The position numbers and the translations under genes are program-made. The notes beneath the pieces are model-generated. The model made no database searches. It worked only from the letters and a program-made list of their open reading frames with translations, and was not told the DNA's origin. Positions 48,810-57,380 of a stretch of 64,000 bases of DNA are shown here, piece after piece. The stretch spans positions 1,189,135-1,253,134 of the forward strand of contig NZ_SMRO01000002.1 of the NCBI RefSeq assembly GCF_004359985.1, in the 5' to 3' direction. The stretch comes from Paraburkholderia flava. GTDB taxonomy: Bacteria > Pseudomonadota > Gammaproteobacteria > Burkholderiales > Burkholderiaceae. Every line of letters begins with the position of its first letter. Within the stretch, counting starts at the first letter, position 1.

Positions 48810-49631
48810 TTAAGCGTGATGCGACGCATGGCCGTTGAGACTCTGCGCGACCTTCGCTGCGTCCTGGTGATAGCCGAGCGATTCCGAGATCACAAGCGCG
48901 GTCTTGCTAACTTGCCCGAGCCACGAATCCTGTAGTCGATCGGCAGGCGCCGACAACGACAGACCAGCGACCAGTTTGCCCGTGTCGTCGTAGATGCCTG
49001 CGGCAATACAGCGCACCCCCAGTTCGAGCTCCTCGTTGTCGCGCGCGCATGCCTGCTGACGCACATGATTCAGTTCGCGTTCGAGCTTCGCGAGATCGGT
49101 GATGCTGTTCTGCGTGTGCCCCGACAGACCCGTGCGCGTTGCGTACGCGCGTACGCGGGTGGCTTCGTCGGCGGCGAGAAAGAGTTTGCCTACCGAGGTC
49201 AGGTGCAGCGGCGCACGGCCACCGATCGCGCGCACCACCTGCATGCCCGAGCGTTCCGAATAGGCGCGCTCGATATACACGATCTCGTCTCCCTGACGCA
49301 CCGACAGATTGACCGTTTGCCCTGTGAGTCGATGCAGTTCGCGCATCGGCATCAATGCAGCATCGCGTACCGACAGGCGCGCTTTCACAAGATTGCCGAG
49401 TTCCAGCAGACGCATACCGAGCCGATAGGTGCCCGGGTCCGAGCGATCGACCAGCCGGCACGTGACCATGTCGTTGAGAATGCGGTGTGCCGTCGACGGA
49501 TGCAGCTCCGTGCGCAGGGCGAGTTCTTTCAGGCTGACCGGATCGCTGTGCGCCGCGAGGGCGTCCAGCAGGCGCATCATGCGCTCGATCACCTGGATCG
49601 AAGTCTTGGGATCCGGGTTTGTTTCGCTCAT
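48810..49631 (-). CDS. IclR-family transcriptional regulator
   Basis: The protein has 273 residues from ATG 49631. The N-terminal winged helix (about 12-70; SLKELALRTELHPSTAHRIL) is followed by the IclR effector domain (IAAGIYDDTGKLVAGLSLSAPADR near the end). It is divergent from lutAB with a 182-base gap, so it probably controls lactate utilisation in response to a small acid. The start has no clear Shine-Dalgarno; a TTG nine codons upstream (49658) is possible but would cover the palindrome at 49647-49658. Confidence 0.9.
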   Translation of the reverse strand: MSETNPDPKTSIQVIERMMRLLDALAAHSDPVSLKELALRTELHPSTAHRILNDMVTCRLVDRSDPGTYRLGMRLLELGNLVKARLSVRDAALMPMRELHRLTGQTVNLSVRQGDEIVYIERAYSERSGMQVVRAIGGRAPLHLTSVGKLFLAADEATRVRAYATRTGLSGHTQNSITDLAKLERELNHVRQQACARDNEELELGVRCIAAGIYDDTGKLVAGLSLSAPADRLQDSWLGQVSKTALVISESLGYHQDAAKVAQSLNGHASHHA

Positions 49632-49646
49632 TGGGGGGTAGATCAG

Positions 49647-49658
49647 TTGACGCGTCAA
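49647..49658. promoter_or_regulatory. Candidate operator palindrome, iclR side
   Basis: TTGACGCGTCAA is a perfect 12-base palindrome, 15 bases upstream of the iclR-type start. Position and symmetry fit autoregulation. Confidence 0.45.
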
Positions 49659-49673
49659 ACAGCGGGAAAATCG
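49655..49673 (+). repeat. Direct repeat copy 1 in the iclR-lutA gap
   Basis: TCAAACAGCGG followed by GAAAATCG. The second copy is at 49772-49789. It overlaps the palindrome above. Confidence 0.5.
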
Positions 49674-49771
49674 ATTGTATCTCGTATGGTGAAAAAAGCG
49701 AACGCCGTCCGAGGCAGCCTTCGAATCCGCGCGGCCCGATCCGACGCTCGTACAGCGTTGGTGCAGACGAT

Positions 49772-49789
49772 CAAACAGCGGATAATCGG
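49772..49789 (+). repeat. Direct repeat copy 2 in the iclR-lutA gap
   Basis: TCAAACAGCGG followed by ATAATCG, 117 bases from copy 1 and 25 bases before lutA. The pair could be regulator half-sites. Confidence 0.5.
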
Positions 49790-49813
49790 GACCATCATTC
49801 TGGAGGAGACCTC

Positions 49814-50536
49814 ATGCGAGTCGGACTGTTCGTCACGTGTCTGATCGATCTGATGCGCCCGGAAATCGGTTTCTCGACGATCAAGCTGATCGAACGCGCC
49901 GGCTTCGAAGTCGTCGTGCCGCCCGCGCAAACCTGCTGCGGACAACCCGCCTATAACTCGGGCGACAGACGCATCGCCCGCGATCTCGCCGAGAAGGCAG
50001 TGCGCGAGTTCGAGCAGTTCGATTACGTCGTCGTGCCGTCGGGCTCGTGCGGCGGCATGATTCACGCACACTACGGCGACCTGTTCCGCGACGATCCCGA
50101 ACTGATGGGCCGCTACAGCCGGTTGCAACCGAAGGTATTCGAGCTGACCGATTTCCTCGTCAACGTCGCGAAGATCGAACTGGACGAAGTCGGATTCGAC
50201 GGACAGGTGACGTATCACGATTCGTGTTCGGGACTCCGCGAACTGGGTGTCAAGACGCAGCCGCGCGAATTGCTCGCTCAGGCCGGCGTGCCGGTCACCG
50301 AAATGAAGGGCTGCGAACACTGCTGCGGTTTCGGCGGCACGTTCGCAATCAAGTATGGTGACATCTCCACGGCGATCGTCGACGAGAAGTGCGCGAACAT
50401 CGCCGCGAGCGGTACGGGTGCGGTGGTGCTCGGCGATCTCGGCTGCATGCTGAACATCGAAGGGCGTCTGCGTCGCACGGGCGACACGACGACCCGAGTA
50501 CTGCACATCGCGCAGGTGCTGGCCGGCGACGCCTGA
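49814..50536 (+). CDS. lutA: LutA/LldE-type Fe-S protein of lactate utilisation
   Basis: The protein has 240 residues with two CCG-type cysteine-rich domains (PAQTCCGQPAYNSG and GCEHCCGFGGTFAIKYG), the binding sites of Fe-S clusters in the LutA/GlpC/HdrB group. It starts at ATG 49814 behind GGAGGAGA. In Bacillus and E. coli (LldE/YkgE) the LutABC complex oxidises L-lactate to pyruvate with an unknown electron acceptor. It is followed 69 bases later by lutB. Confidence 0.92.
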   Translation: MRVGLFVTCLIDLMRPEIGFSTIKLIERAGFEVVVPPAQTCCGQPAYNSGDRRIARDLAEKAVREFEQFDYVVVPSGSCGGMIHAHYGDLFRDDPELMGRYSRLQPKVFELTDFLVNVAKIELDEVGFDGQVTYHDSCSGLRELGVKTQPRELLAQAGVPVTEMKGCEHCCGFGGTFAIKYGDISTAIVDEKCANIAASGTGAVVLGDLGCMLNIEGRLRRTGDTTTRVLHIAQVLAGDA

Positions 50537-50605
50537 TCCGCGCGTCGATCAGGTCGCTCACGTCCCTCAAGCCGCTTCCGTTTCCACGCTTTCCCCAGAG
50601 TCGCC

Positions 50606-52018
50606 ATGCAAGTTCAATCGATGCAGTTCAAGGCGCGCGCAGGCCAGAAGCTTGCCGACCAGCGTCTGCAGCAGAACCTCACGAAGCTGTCGACGAAGTT
50701 CGTCTCGGCTCGCGCCGATGCGATGACCGCGATCGATTTTCACGCGACACGCGATGCACTGAAGGCGCGCCGCAACCGCGCGCTCGACAACCTCGACGTC
50801 TGGCTCGAAACCTTCGAGCGTGAAGCGACGCGTCGCGGCGTGACAGTGCTGTTCGCGGAGACGACGCAGGAAGCCGCGCGCCTCGTCGCCGATATCGCAC
50901 GTCGTCACGATGTGAAGAAGGTGATCAAGACGAAGTCGATGGTGTCGGAGGAAATGCGGCTGAACGCGGTGCTCGGCGAGATGGGCGTGCAGTCGATCGA
51001 AACAGACCTCGGCGAGTACATCCTGCAGATCAACGACAACGAGCCGCCGAGCCACATCATTGCGCCCGTCGTGCACAAGGACAAGGACGAGATCGCGGAT
51101 CTGTTCGCGAAGACGCATCAGCGGCCGCGTCTTACCGAGATCCCGGAAATGACGCACGAGGCGCGCGAGATCCTGCGTCCGCACTTCATGACCGCCGACA
51201 TGGGCGTGACCGGCGGCAACTTCGTGATCGCGGAAACCGGCTCGGTCGCGATCGTCACGAACGAAGGCAACGAGGGCATGTGCACGGTGATGCCGCGCGT
51301 GCACGTTGCGATCACGGGGATCGAAAAGGTGCTGCCGACGCTCGAGGATCTGGCCACCGCGATGCGTCTGCTGCCGCGCTCGGCGACCGGCCAGACGACG
51401 TCAAACTATTTCTCGCTGTTGACCGGGCCGCGTGGAGCAGGCGACCAGGATGGTCCTGAGCATATGTATGTGGTGCTCGTCGATGGTGGACGTACGGGTC
51501 TTATCGGCGGTGACTTTCAGGAGATGCTGCGCTGTATCCGCTGCGGCGCGTGCATGAATCATTGCCCGGTTTATCAGAAGGTCGGGGGACATGCGTATGG
51601 CTGGGTGTATCCGGGGCCGATGGGTTCCGTGCTGACACCGAGCTATGTCGGACTCGACAAGGCGCTCGATCTGCCGCAGGCCGCGACGCTGTGCGGCGAG
51701 TGCAACAGCGTTTGCCCGGTCGGGATTCCGTTATCGGATCTGTTGCGCAAGCTGCGCGAGAAACAGGTGGAGCGTCGGTTACGTCCGTGGCGCGAGCGCA
51801 TGGGGCTCGCAGTCTGGGGCTATCTCGCGTTGCATCCGGATGCGTACGCGCTGCTGACGAAGTTCGCGGTGCGGGTGCTCGAACGGATGGGCGGTCAAAA
51901 GCGTTCGATCGCGCGGCTGCCGCTCGGCGGTGGCTGGACCGGCACGCGCGATATGCCCGCGCCGGTCGGACGTACTTTTCGCGAACTGTACAAGGCGCAG
52001 CGTAGCCATCTCGGCTGA
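50606..52018 (+). CDS. lutB: LutB/LldF-type Fe-S protein of lactate utilisation
   Basis: The protein has 470 residues. An N-terminal LUD-type domain (about 50-300) is followed by two 4Fe-4S motifs, CIRCGACMNHCPVY and CGECNSVCPVGIP, and a C-terminal segment ending in GRTFRELYKAQRSHLG. It is the large subunit of the lactate oxidation complex. No lutC follows; the next gene is on the other strand 25 bases after the stop. Confidence 0.93.
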   Translation: MQVQSMQFKARAGQKLADQRLQQNLTKLSTKFVSARADAMTAIDFHATRDALKARRNRALDNLDVWLETFEREATRRGVTVLFAETTQEAARLVADIARRHDVKKVIKTKSMVSEEMRLNAVLGEMGVQSIETDLGEYILQINDNEPPSHIIAPVVHKDKDEIADLFAKTHQRPRLTEIPEMTHEAREILRPHFMTADMGVTGGNFVIAETGSVAIVTNEGNEGMCTVMPRVHVAITGIEKVLPTLEDLATAMRLLPRSATGQTTSNYFSLLTGPRGAGDQDGPEHMYVVLVDGGRTGLIGGDFQEMLRCIRCGACMNHCPVYQKVGGHAYGWVYPGPMGSVLTPSYVGLDKALDLPQAATLCGECNSVCPVGIPLSDLLRKLREKQVERRLRPWRERMGLAVWGYLALHPDAYALLTKFAVRVLERMGGQKRSIARLPLGGGWTGTRDMPAPVGRTFRELYKAQRSHLG

Positions 52019-52043
52019 TCGCGGCGCGTAGCGCGTACTAGAG

Positions 52044-52592
52044 TCAGTGGCGGCTGCCGTGAGACTGGTCGTCGTTGCTGGCCGCTCCACGATTGCCTCC
52101 GCGTCCGCCCCCACGGTTGCCCCAATCGCCGCCGTGCCCTCTGTCGCCACCGTTACCGCGGTTCCAGCCGTTTCCTCCACCCGGCGCCTGCTGAGGCGGG
52201 TTCGAAGGTCGTCCTCCGCCCGGTGCGTTCGCTTGAGGCTGATTGCCGCCTGGCCCACGCCAGCCGCCATGATCGGGTCGCCAGCCACTTCGGTCGGAGC
52301 CGCGATGCCCGTTGTCGTCGGGGCGTCCGCGATAGCCTGGTTGACCCCACCACGGGTTGCGGTCCGGATAAGACGGCCCCGAGTAGCCGCCGAATCCCAG
52401 ATAGACGTTCGATTGCACGGGCGGCGCGCCGTAATAGCCTGGGCCACCATCGATGTCGCCATAGCCTGAGTAGCCGGGATCGTAGCCATTGCCGTACACC
52501 GGTGAACCGTCAGGGTAAGCGGCGCAGCCGCCAAGCAACATCGCGAGTGCGAGGCTCGCGAGCGGGATAACGCGTTTCAGCGGAATCGACAT
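52044..52592 (-). CDS. Gly/Asn/Pro-rich lipoprotein of unknown function
   Basis: The protein has 182 residues. The signal peptide ends in a lipobox (AMLLGGC, lipidated Cys23). The mature part is low-complexity, rich in Gly, Tyr, Pro, Asn and Arg (GYDPGYSGYGDIDGG, then GNGGDRGHGGDWGNRGG) and has no catalytic motif. It is probably anchored in the outer membrane. Similar YXWGXW-type or glycine-rich lipoproteins are common in this family, but the function is unknown. It is convergent with lutB. Confidence 0.8.
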   Translation of the reverse strand: MSIPLKRVIPLASLALAMLLGGCAAYPDGSPVYGNGYDPGYSGYGDIDGGPGYYGAPPVQSNVYLGFGGYSGPSYPDRNPWWGQPGYRGRPDDNGHRGSDRSGWRPDHGGWRGPGGNQPQANAPGGGRPSNPPQQAPGGGNGWNRGNGGDRGHGGDWGNRGGGRGGNRGAASNDDQSHGSRH

Positions 52593-52860
52593 CGATACGG
52601 TCCGGAAGGAAAGTCGACCTGATTTTCCGCTGGACCGCTTCCCGCGTCTGTATGTTTTTGTAAGTATTTTGTCTGCTCGTTTACATCGCGGCGTCGATGA
52701 CGCTGATCCGCCAACTGTTCATCACGAGGCAACACTGTATTCTGGTTGCGCGGGTTTTTCCGGATTGCCGGAACCTCTACAATTTCATCGAGGCGCAATG
52801 GGTCTGGACGCGACGCATCGTGAGCCGCGGTACCCGGCGCCGAACGTAGAGAGTGACATC

Positions 52861-53097
52861 ATGAAAACGAAAATATCGGTGTACTGGCCTTTGGCTATTG
52901 TTGTGCCGCTCGCAGCGGCTGCGTTCCTTCACATCTGCAGCGATGTTGCTTCGCGCGCATCGCAGGCGCCGCTCGCCGCCAATCAGCTGACAGCAGAACT
53001 TGCGCGTACGGTGTCGTACGGACTGATCGCCGACACGGCTGACATGCCATTGAAACCGTCGCGTGCCGCGGCAATGCCGTCGGCTGCATCGTTTTGA
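52861..53097 (+). CDS. Small single-helix membrane or secreted protein
   Basis: The frame gives 78 residues from ATG 52861: MKTK, then a hydrophobic segment (VYWPLAIVVPLAAAAFLHI, about 7-25), then a polar tail. AGAG lies at 52849-52852. This looks like a real small protein with an uncleaved anchor or signal. I do not recognise the family. It lies between the lipoprotein gene and the tyrosine phosphatase gene. Confidence 0.5.
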   Translation: MKTKISVYWPLAIVVPLAAAAFLHICSDVASRASQAPLAANQLTAELARTVSYGLIADTADMPLKPSRAAAMPSAASF

Positions 53098-53108
53098 TTT
53101 GAACCCGT

Positions 53109-53134
53109 CACGCGCCGGTGAAGCCCGGCGCGTG
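53109..53134. terminator. Hairpin after the small membrane protein gene
   Basis: CACGCGCCGG / CCGGCGCGTG with a 6-base loop, 11 bases after the stop. No T-run follows. Confidence 0.4.
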
Positions 53135-53228
53135 CTCGACAGCCGCTTTGTATAATCGCGGCACCCGTTTTCCCAACCCATCTAACCTGCGCAGCACGCC
53201 CGCGCAAACGAACGAAAAAAAGCCGCTG

Positions 53229-53729
53229 ATGAAATCCATCGCCATCTGCTTTGTCTGTCTCGGGAACATCTGCCGTTCCCCGAGTGCGGAAGGCGTGATG
53301 CGATATCAACTCGCCGAGGCAAAGCTCGCTGACCGCATCGAGGTCGATTCGGCCGGTACCGGCAACTGGCACATCGGCGAGGCGCCGGACGAGCGCGCTC
53401 AACGTGCAGCAGGGCAGCGCGGCTACGATCTGTCCGCGCTAAGAGGTCGGCAGATTGCTGCCGCCGATTTCGAGCGCTTCGATCTGCTGATCGCGATGGA
53501 TGACGCCAACGTCGCTGCACTGCGCGCCGTCTGCCCGCCGGCGCAGCGCGACAAGATCCGTCTGTTGATGGAATTCGTGCCCGAGACGGATCGCCGCTGG
53601 GCAGGCTCGCGCGAGGTCACCGATCCCTATTTCGGCGGCGCGGCCGGCTTCGAGCAGGTGCTCGACCAGTGCGAAGCGGCATGCCGTGGGCTTGTCGCAG
53701 TCCTTCGCCCCCAATTGCTTCATACGTAG
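53229..53729 (+). CDS. Low-molecular-weight protein-tyrosine phosphatase
   Basis: The protein has 166 residues. The P-loop is CLGNICRSP (nucleophile Cys10, Arg16) and the general acid lies in VTDPYFGG. It removes phosphate from tyrosine residues; in related bacteria such enzymes act with tyrosine kinases in polysaccharide synthesis. No kinase is adjacent here. It ends 50 bases before the first IscR box and is probably not part of the isc operon. Confidence 0.92.
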   Translation: MKSIAICFVCLGNICRSPSAEGVMRYQLAEAKLADRIEVDSAGTGNWHIGEAPDERAQRAAGQRGYDLSALRGRQIAAADFERFDLLIAMDDANVAALRAVCPPAQRDKIRLLMEFVPETDRRWAGSREVTDPYFGGAAGFEQVLDQCEAACRGLVAVLRPQLLHT

Positions 53730-53779
53730 CACGCATTCAGGCCGTTTGCAGTTAAGTAATGACCCAATTCGCGATAGGG

Positions 53780-53804
53780 ATACTTGACTAAAACGCTCAT
53801 GTAT
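53780..53804 (+). promoter_or_regulatory. Type-1 IscR box, upstream copy
   Basis: The site reads ATACTTGACTAAAAC then GCTCATGTAT. It matches about 22 of 25 positions of the type-1 IscR motif and covers the -35 element of iscR. Confidence 0.85.
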
Positions 53805-53811
53805 TTATACT
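53784..53811 (+). promoter_or_regulatory. iscR promoter
   Basis: TTGACT (53784-53789), 16-base spacer, TATACT (53806-53811). Transcription would start near 53818, about 32 bases before the iscR ATG. Confidence 0.8.
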
Positions 53812-53831
53812 TGACGAAAATTGTCGAGAAT
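53807..53831 (+). promoter_or_regulatory. Type-1 IscR box, downstream copy
   Basis: The site reads ATACTTGACGAAAAT then TGTCGAGAAT. It begins 27 bases after the first box, covers the -10 element and the predicted transcription start, and matches about 21-22 of 25 motif positions. Confidence 0.85.
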
Positions 53832-53849
53832 TGCGGACACCCACACATC

Positions 53850-54380
53850 ATGAGACTCACCACGAAAGGCCGTTTCGCCGTCACGGCGATGATTGACCTG
53901 GCGCTGCGCCAGGAGCAGGGCCCGGTGACGCTTGCGGGTATTAGCCAGCGCCAGCACATCTCCCTGTCCTACCTGGAACAGCTGTTCGGCAAATTGCGCC
54001 GTCATGAGATCGTCGAGTCCGTGCGCGGACCCGGCGGCGGGTACAATCTTGCCCGCCGCGCCGAGGACGTGACCGTCGCCGACATCATCATCGCCGTCGA
54101 CGAACCGCTCGACGCGACCCAATGCGGCGGCAAGGGCACCTGCGAAGGTACGAAGCAGCACGACGGCCACTGCATGACGCACGAACTGTGGTCGACGTTG
54201 AACCAGAAGATGGTCGAATACCTCGATTCGGTATCGCTGAAGGATCTGGTCGATCAGCAGCGCTCGCGCGAAAACGCCCCCGCGGTGATCCGCGACCGGC
54301 GCAGCGAAGCGCCCGCGACCGAAACGGTGCGCGCGGTGCCGAAAGGACCGAATTCCGTTTTCAACATGGCGAGTTCCTGA
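53850..54380 (+). CDS. iscR: Fe-S cluster regulator IscR
   Basis: The protein has 176 residues from ATG 53850. An Rrf2-type winged helix-turn-helix ([20 protein letters not shown] to residue 70) precedes the cluster-binding loop with Cys92, Cys98 and Cys108, and a His in HCMTHELW. The third Cys is four residues further out than in E. coli (Cys104). The 2Fe-2S form represses the isc operon at type-1 sites, two of which overlap the promoter. It is the first gene of iscRSUA-hscBA-fdx-iscX. Confidence 0.95.
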   Translation: MRLTTKGRFAVTAMIDLALRQEQGPVTLAGISQRQHISLSYLEQLFGKLRRHEIVESVRGPGGGYNLARRAEDVTVADIIIAVDEPLDATQCGGKGTCEGTKQHDGHCMTHELWSTLNQKMVEYLDSVSLKDLVDQQRSRENAPAVIRDRRSEAPATETVRAVPKGPNSVFNMASS

Positions 54381-54438
54381 GCGCGCCCGAGAGCGAGCCG
54401 GAATGCAACGTCAGAACAATATGTCCCCGGAGCAACTG

Positions 54439-55662
54439 ATGAACAACGATACCCTCCACCTGCCCATTTATATGGACTACAGCGCGACGACCCCGGTCGA
54501 CCCGCGCGTGGTGGACAAGATGATCCCGTATCTGCGCGAGCAGTTCGGCAACCCGGCATCGCGTAGCCATGCGTATGGGTGGGATGCGGAGCGTGCAGTC
54601 GAGGAAGCGCGCGAAAACGTCGCGGCGCTCGTCAACGCCGACCCGCGCGAAATCATCTGGACCTCCGGCGCGACCGAATCCGACAACCTCGCGATCAAGG
54701 GCGCCGCGCACTTCTACAAGAGCAAGGGCAAGCACATCATCACGGTGAAGACCGAGCACAAGGCCGTGCTCGATACCTGCCGCGAACTCGAGCGCGAAGG
54801 CTTCGAGGTGACGTATCTCGACGTGAAGGACGACGGTCTGATCGATCTCGACGTCTTCAAGGCAGCGTTGCGTCCGGACACGATCCTGGTGTCGGTGATG
54901 TCGGTCAACAACGAGATCGGCGTGATCCAGGACATCGAAACGATCGGCGAAATCTGCCGCGAAAAAGGCATCATTTTCCACGTCGATGCGGCGCAGGCCA
55001 CCGGCAAGGTCGTGATCGATCTGCAGAAGCTGAAGGTCGACCTGATGTCGTTCTCGGCGCACAAGACGTATGGCCCGAAGGGCATCGGCGCGCTGTACGT
55101 GCGCCGCAAGCCGCGCGTGCGGATCGAAGCGCAGATGCACGGTGGCGGTCACGAGCGCGGCATGCGTTCGGGCACGCTCGCGACGCACCAGATCGTCGGC
55201 ATGGGCGAAGCGTTCCGTCTCGCACGCGAAGAAATGGCGACGGAGAACGAACGCATCCGCATGCTGCGCGACCGTCTGCTGCGCGGCCTGTCCGAGATCG
55301 AAGAGGTCTACGTGAACGGCGACATGGACACGCGCGTGCCGCATAACCTGAACATCAGCTTCAATTTCGTCGAAGGCGAATCGCTGATCATGGCGGTGAA
55401 GGATGTCGCGGTGTCGTCGGGTTCGGCGTGCACGTCGGCGTCGCTCGAACCTTCTTACGTGCTGCGCGCGTTGGGTCGTAACGACGAACTCGCGCACAGC
55501 TCGATCCGCTTCACAGTGGGCCGTTTCACGACCGAGCAGGACGTCGATTACGTGATCAACCTGCTGAAGTCCAAGATTGCGAAGCTGCGCGACCTGTCGC
55601 CGCTGTGGGAAATGCACAAGGACGGGATCGATATTTCGACGATCCAGTGGGCTGCGCACTGA
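54439..55662 (+). CDS. iscS: Cysteine desulfurase IscS
   Basis: The protein has 407 residues from ATG 54439 ([20 protein letters not shown]); upstream in-frame ATGs at 54403 and 54421 are less like the family start. The PLP lysine is Lys209 ([10 protein letters not shown]) and the persulfide Cys is Cys331 ([14 protein letters not shown]). It removes sulfur from cysteine and hands it to IscU and to tRNA-thiolation proteins. It lies 58 bases after iscR. Confidence 0.97.
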   Translation: MNNDTLHLPIYMDYSATTPVDPRVVDKMIPYLREQFGNPASRSHAYGWDAERAVEEARENVAALVNADPREIIWTSGATESDNLAIKGAAHFYKSKGKHIITVKTEHKAVLDTCRELEREGFEVTYLDVKDDGLIDLDVFKAALRPDTILVSVMSVNNEIGVIQDIETIGEICREKGIIFHVDAAQATGKVVIDLQKLKVDLMSFSAHKTYGPKGIGALYVRRKPRVRIEAQMHGGGHERGMRSGTLATHQIVGMGEAFRLAREEMATENERIRMLRDRLLRGLSEIEEVYVNGDMDTRVPHNLNISFNFVEGESLIMAVKDVAVSSGSACTSASLEPSYVLRALGRNDELAHSSIRFTVGRFTTEQDVDYVINLLKSKIAKLRDLSPLWEMHKDGIDISTIQWAAH

Positions 55663-55712
55663 CGCGCCCGTTCATATCGAATGCAGGTTGAAACGAATCA
55701 AGGAGTGTAATC

Positions 55713-56129
55713 ATGGCTTATAGCGACAAGGTTCTGGATCACTACGAAAACCCGCGCAACGTCGGTTCCTTCTCGAAGGATGACGATGCAGTCGGCACCG
55801 GCATGGTCGGTGCGCCGGCATGCGGCGACGTGATGAAGCTGCAGATTCGCGTGGGCGCGGACGGCGTGATCGAAGACGCGAAGTTCAAGACCTACGGTTG
55901 CGGTTCGGCGATCGCATCGAGCTCGCTCGTCACCGAATGGGTGAAGGGCAAGACGCTTGACGAAGCGATGTCGATCAAGAACACGCAGATCGCGGAAGAA
56001 CTCGCGCTGCCGCCGGTGAAGATCCACTGTTCGATCCTCGCGGAAGACGCGATCAAGGCAGCCGTGGCCGACTACCGTCAGCGTCATGGCGGCGAGACGG
56101 CCGAAGCAGGCGACAAGCAAGCTGCCTGA
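55713..56129 (+). CDS. iscU: Fe-S scaffold IscU
   Basis: The protein has 138 residues. The three scaffold cysteines are in APACGDVM, YGCGSAIASS and HCSILAEDAI, and the HscA-contact LPPVK motif is present. It starts at ATG 55713 with AAGGAG at 55700-55705. It assembles the 2Fe-2S cluster from IscS sulfur. The tail after residue 125 (GGETAEAGDKQAA) is slightly longer than in E. coli. Confidence 0.97.
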   Translation: MAYSDKVLDHYENPRNVGSFSKDDDAVGTGMVGAPACGDVMKLQIRVGADGVIEDAKFKTYGCGSAIASSSLVTEWVKGKTLDEAMSIKNTQIAEELALPPVKIHCSILAEDAIKAAVADYRQRHGGETAEAGDKQAA

Positions 56130-56294
56130 GCGAGTACGCAGAAGGCAACGGCAGCGTGCGGCGGGCCCAGGCGGAAACACTGCCGCAGCACGCCGGTCGC
56201 TGCCGACGCACACGGAACAGCAGAAGCGAAGCAGGGCCGACGCGCGTGGCGGATATAACGCAGAACGGCGCGCAACGGAGCAATGAGAGACGTT

Positions 56295-56618
56295 ATGGCA
56301 ATCACGTTGACGGAAAAAGCGGCACAGCACGTGCAGAAGTACCTGGTCCGCCGCGGTAAGGGCGTCGGGTTGCGGCTCGGCGTGCGCACGACCGGATGCT
56401 CGGGGCTCGCGTACAAGCTCGAGTATGTGGATGAACTCGCGCCGGAAGATCAGATATTCGAGTGCAACGGTGTGAAGATCATCGTCGATCCGAAGAGCCT
56501 CGCGTATATCGACGGCACGGAACTCGACTTCGCGCGCGAAGGGCTGAATGAAGGCTTCAAGTTCAATAACCCGAACGTGAAGGACGAGTGCGGCTGCGGC
56601 GAATCGTTCCGCGTGTAA
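56295..56618 (+). CDS. iscA: A-type Fe-S carrier IscA
   Basis: The protein has 107 residues from ATG 56295. The cluster cysteines are in TTGCSGLAY and the C-terminal [10 protein letters not shown] frame from 56283 would add four residues. IscA delivers clusters or iron to target apoproteins. The gap after iscU is 165 bases and holds no gene. A terminator-type hairpin follows the gene. Confidence 0.96.
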   Translation: MAITLTEKAAQHVQKYLVRRGKGVGLRLGVRTTGCSGLAYKLEYVDELAPEDQIFECNGVKIIVDPKSLAYIDGTELDFAREGLNEGFKFNNPNVKDECGCGESFRV

Positions 56619-56634
56619 TCGCGCGCAGGGCGGC

Positions 56635-56660
56635 AAAAAGGCGGCGCGGGCCGCCTTTTT
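56635..56660 (+). terminator. Terminator-like hairpin inside the isc operon
   Basis: AAAAAGGCGGC / GCCGCCTTTTT with a 4-base loop, 16 bases after the iscA stop. It may end part of the iscRSUA transcripts, so that hscBA-fdx-iscX are made in smaller amounts. Confidence 0.8.
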
Positions 56661-56761
56661 AATTTGCTCTCGAGCGTTGCCTCCTCTGCTGTGAATCCCG
56701 AACGCCTGCAGTTCCTGAACCGACCTACGCGACCCACGCACACCACGCGAACGACACCCAG

Positions 56762-57289
56762 ATGGCCTCGCTGAACGACAGCCACTTCGATCTCTTCGAC
56801 CTGCCGGCGCAGTTCGCGCTCGACGCGCACGCGCTCGATGACGCCTACCGCACCGTGCAGGCGCAGGTGCACCCCGACCGTTTCGCGGCGGCCGGCGATG
56901 CGCAGAAGCGCATCGCGATGCAGTGGGCGACGCGCACGAACGAGGCGTATCAGACGCTGCGCGATCCGCTGAAACGTGCGACGTATCTGCTCGGACTGCG
57001 CGGCATCGACGTCGGCGCGGAGAACAACACCGCGATGGAACCGGCGTTTCTGATGCAGCAGATGGAATGGCGCGAGCGGATCGAAGACGCGGCCGGCGCG
57101 AAGAACGTCGATGAACTCGACGCGCTGTTGTCCGAGTTGCGTGACGAAGAGCGCGTGCGTTTCGGCAAGCTCGCTGCGCTGCTCGACAGCGGCGTGGATC
57201 AGGCCGCGAGCGAAGCGGTGCGCCAGCTGATGTTCATCGAGCGCGTCGCGACGGAGATCGGCACCCAGATCGAACGGCTCGACGCGTGA
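56762..57289 (+). CDS. hscB: J-domain co-chaperone HscB
   Basis: The protein has 175 residues. The J domain holds the HPD motif (His37-Pro38-Asp39 in QAQVHPDRF), and the C-terminal three-helix bundle binds IscU. It brings the IscU-cluster complex to HscA and stimulates its ATPase. ATG 56762 follows a 143-base gap that contains the terminator. hscA follows. Confidence 0.95.
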   Translation: MASLNDSHFDLFDLPAQFALDAHALDDAYRTVQAQVHPDRFAAAGDAQKRIAMQWATRTNEAYQTLRDPLKRATYLLGLRGIDVGAENNTAMEPAFLMQQMEWRERIEDAAGAKNVDELDALLSELRDEERVRFGKLAALLDSGVDQAASEAVRQLMFIERVATEIGTQIERLDA

Positions 57290-57380
57290 GCGCCTGCAAG
57301 GCACCGCAACTCGCGATAACGCCCCCAACAGCAATGCGATCCGCCCGATGCGGATCGAACGATTTCGAAGAAGATCACTG

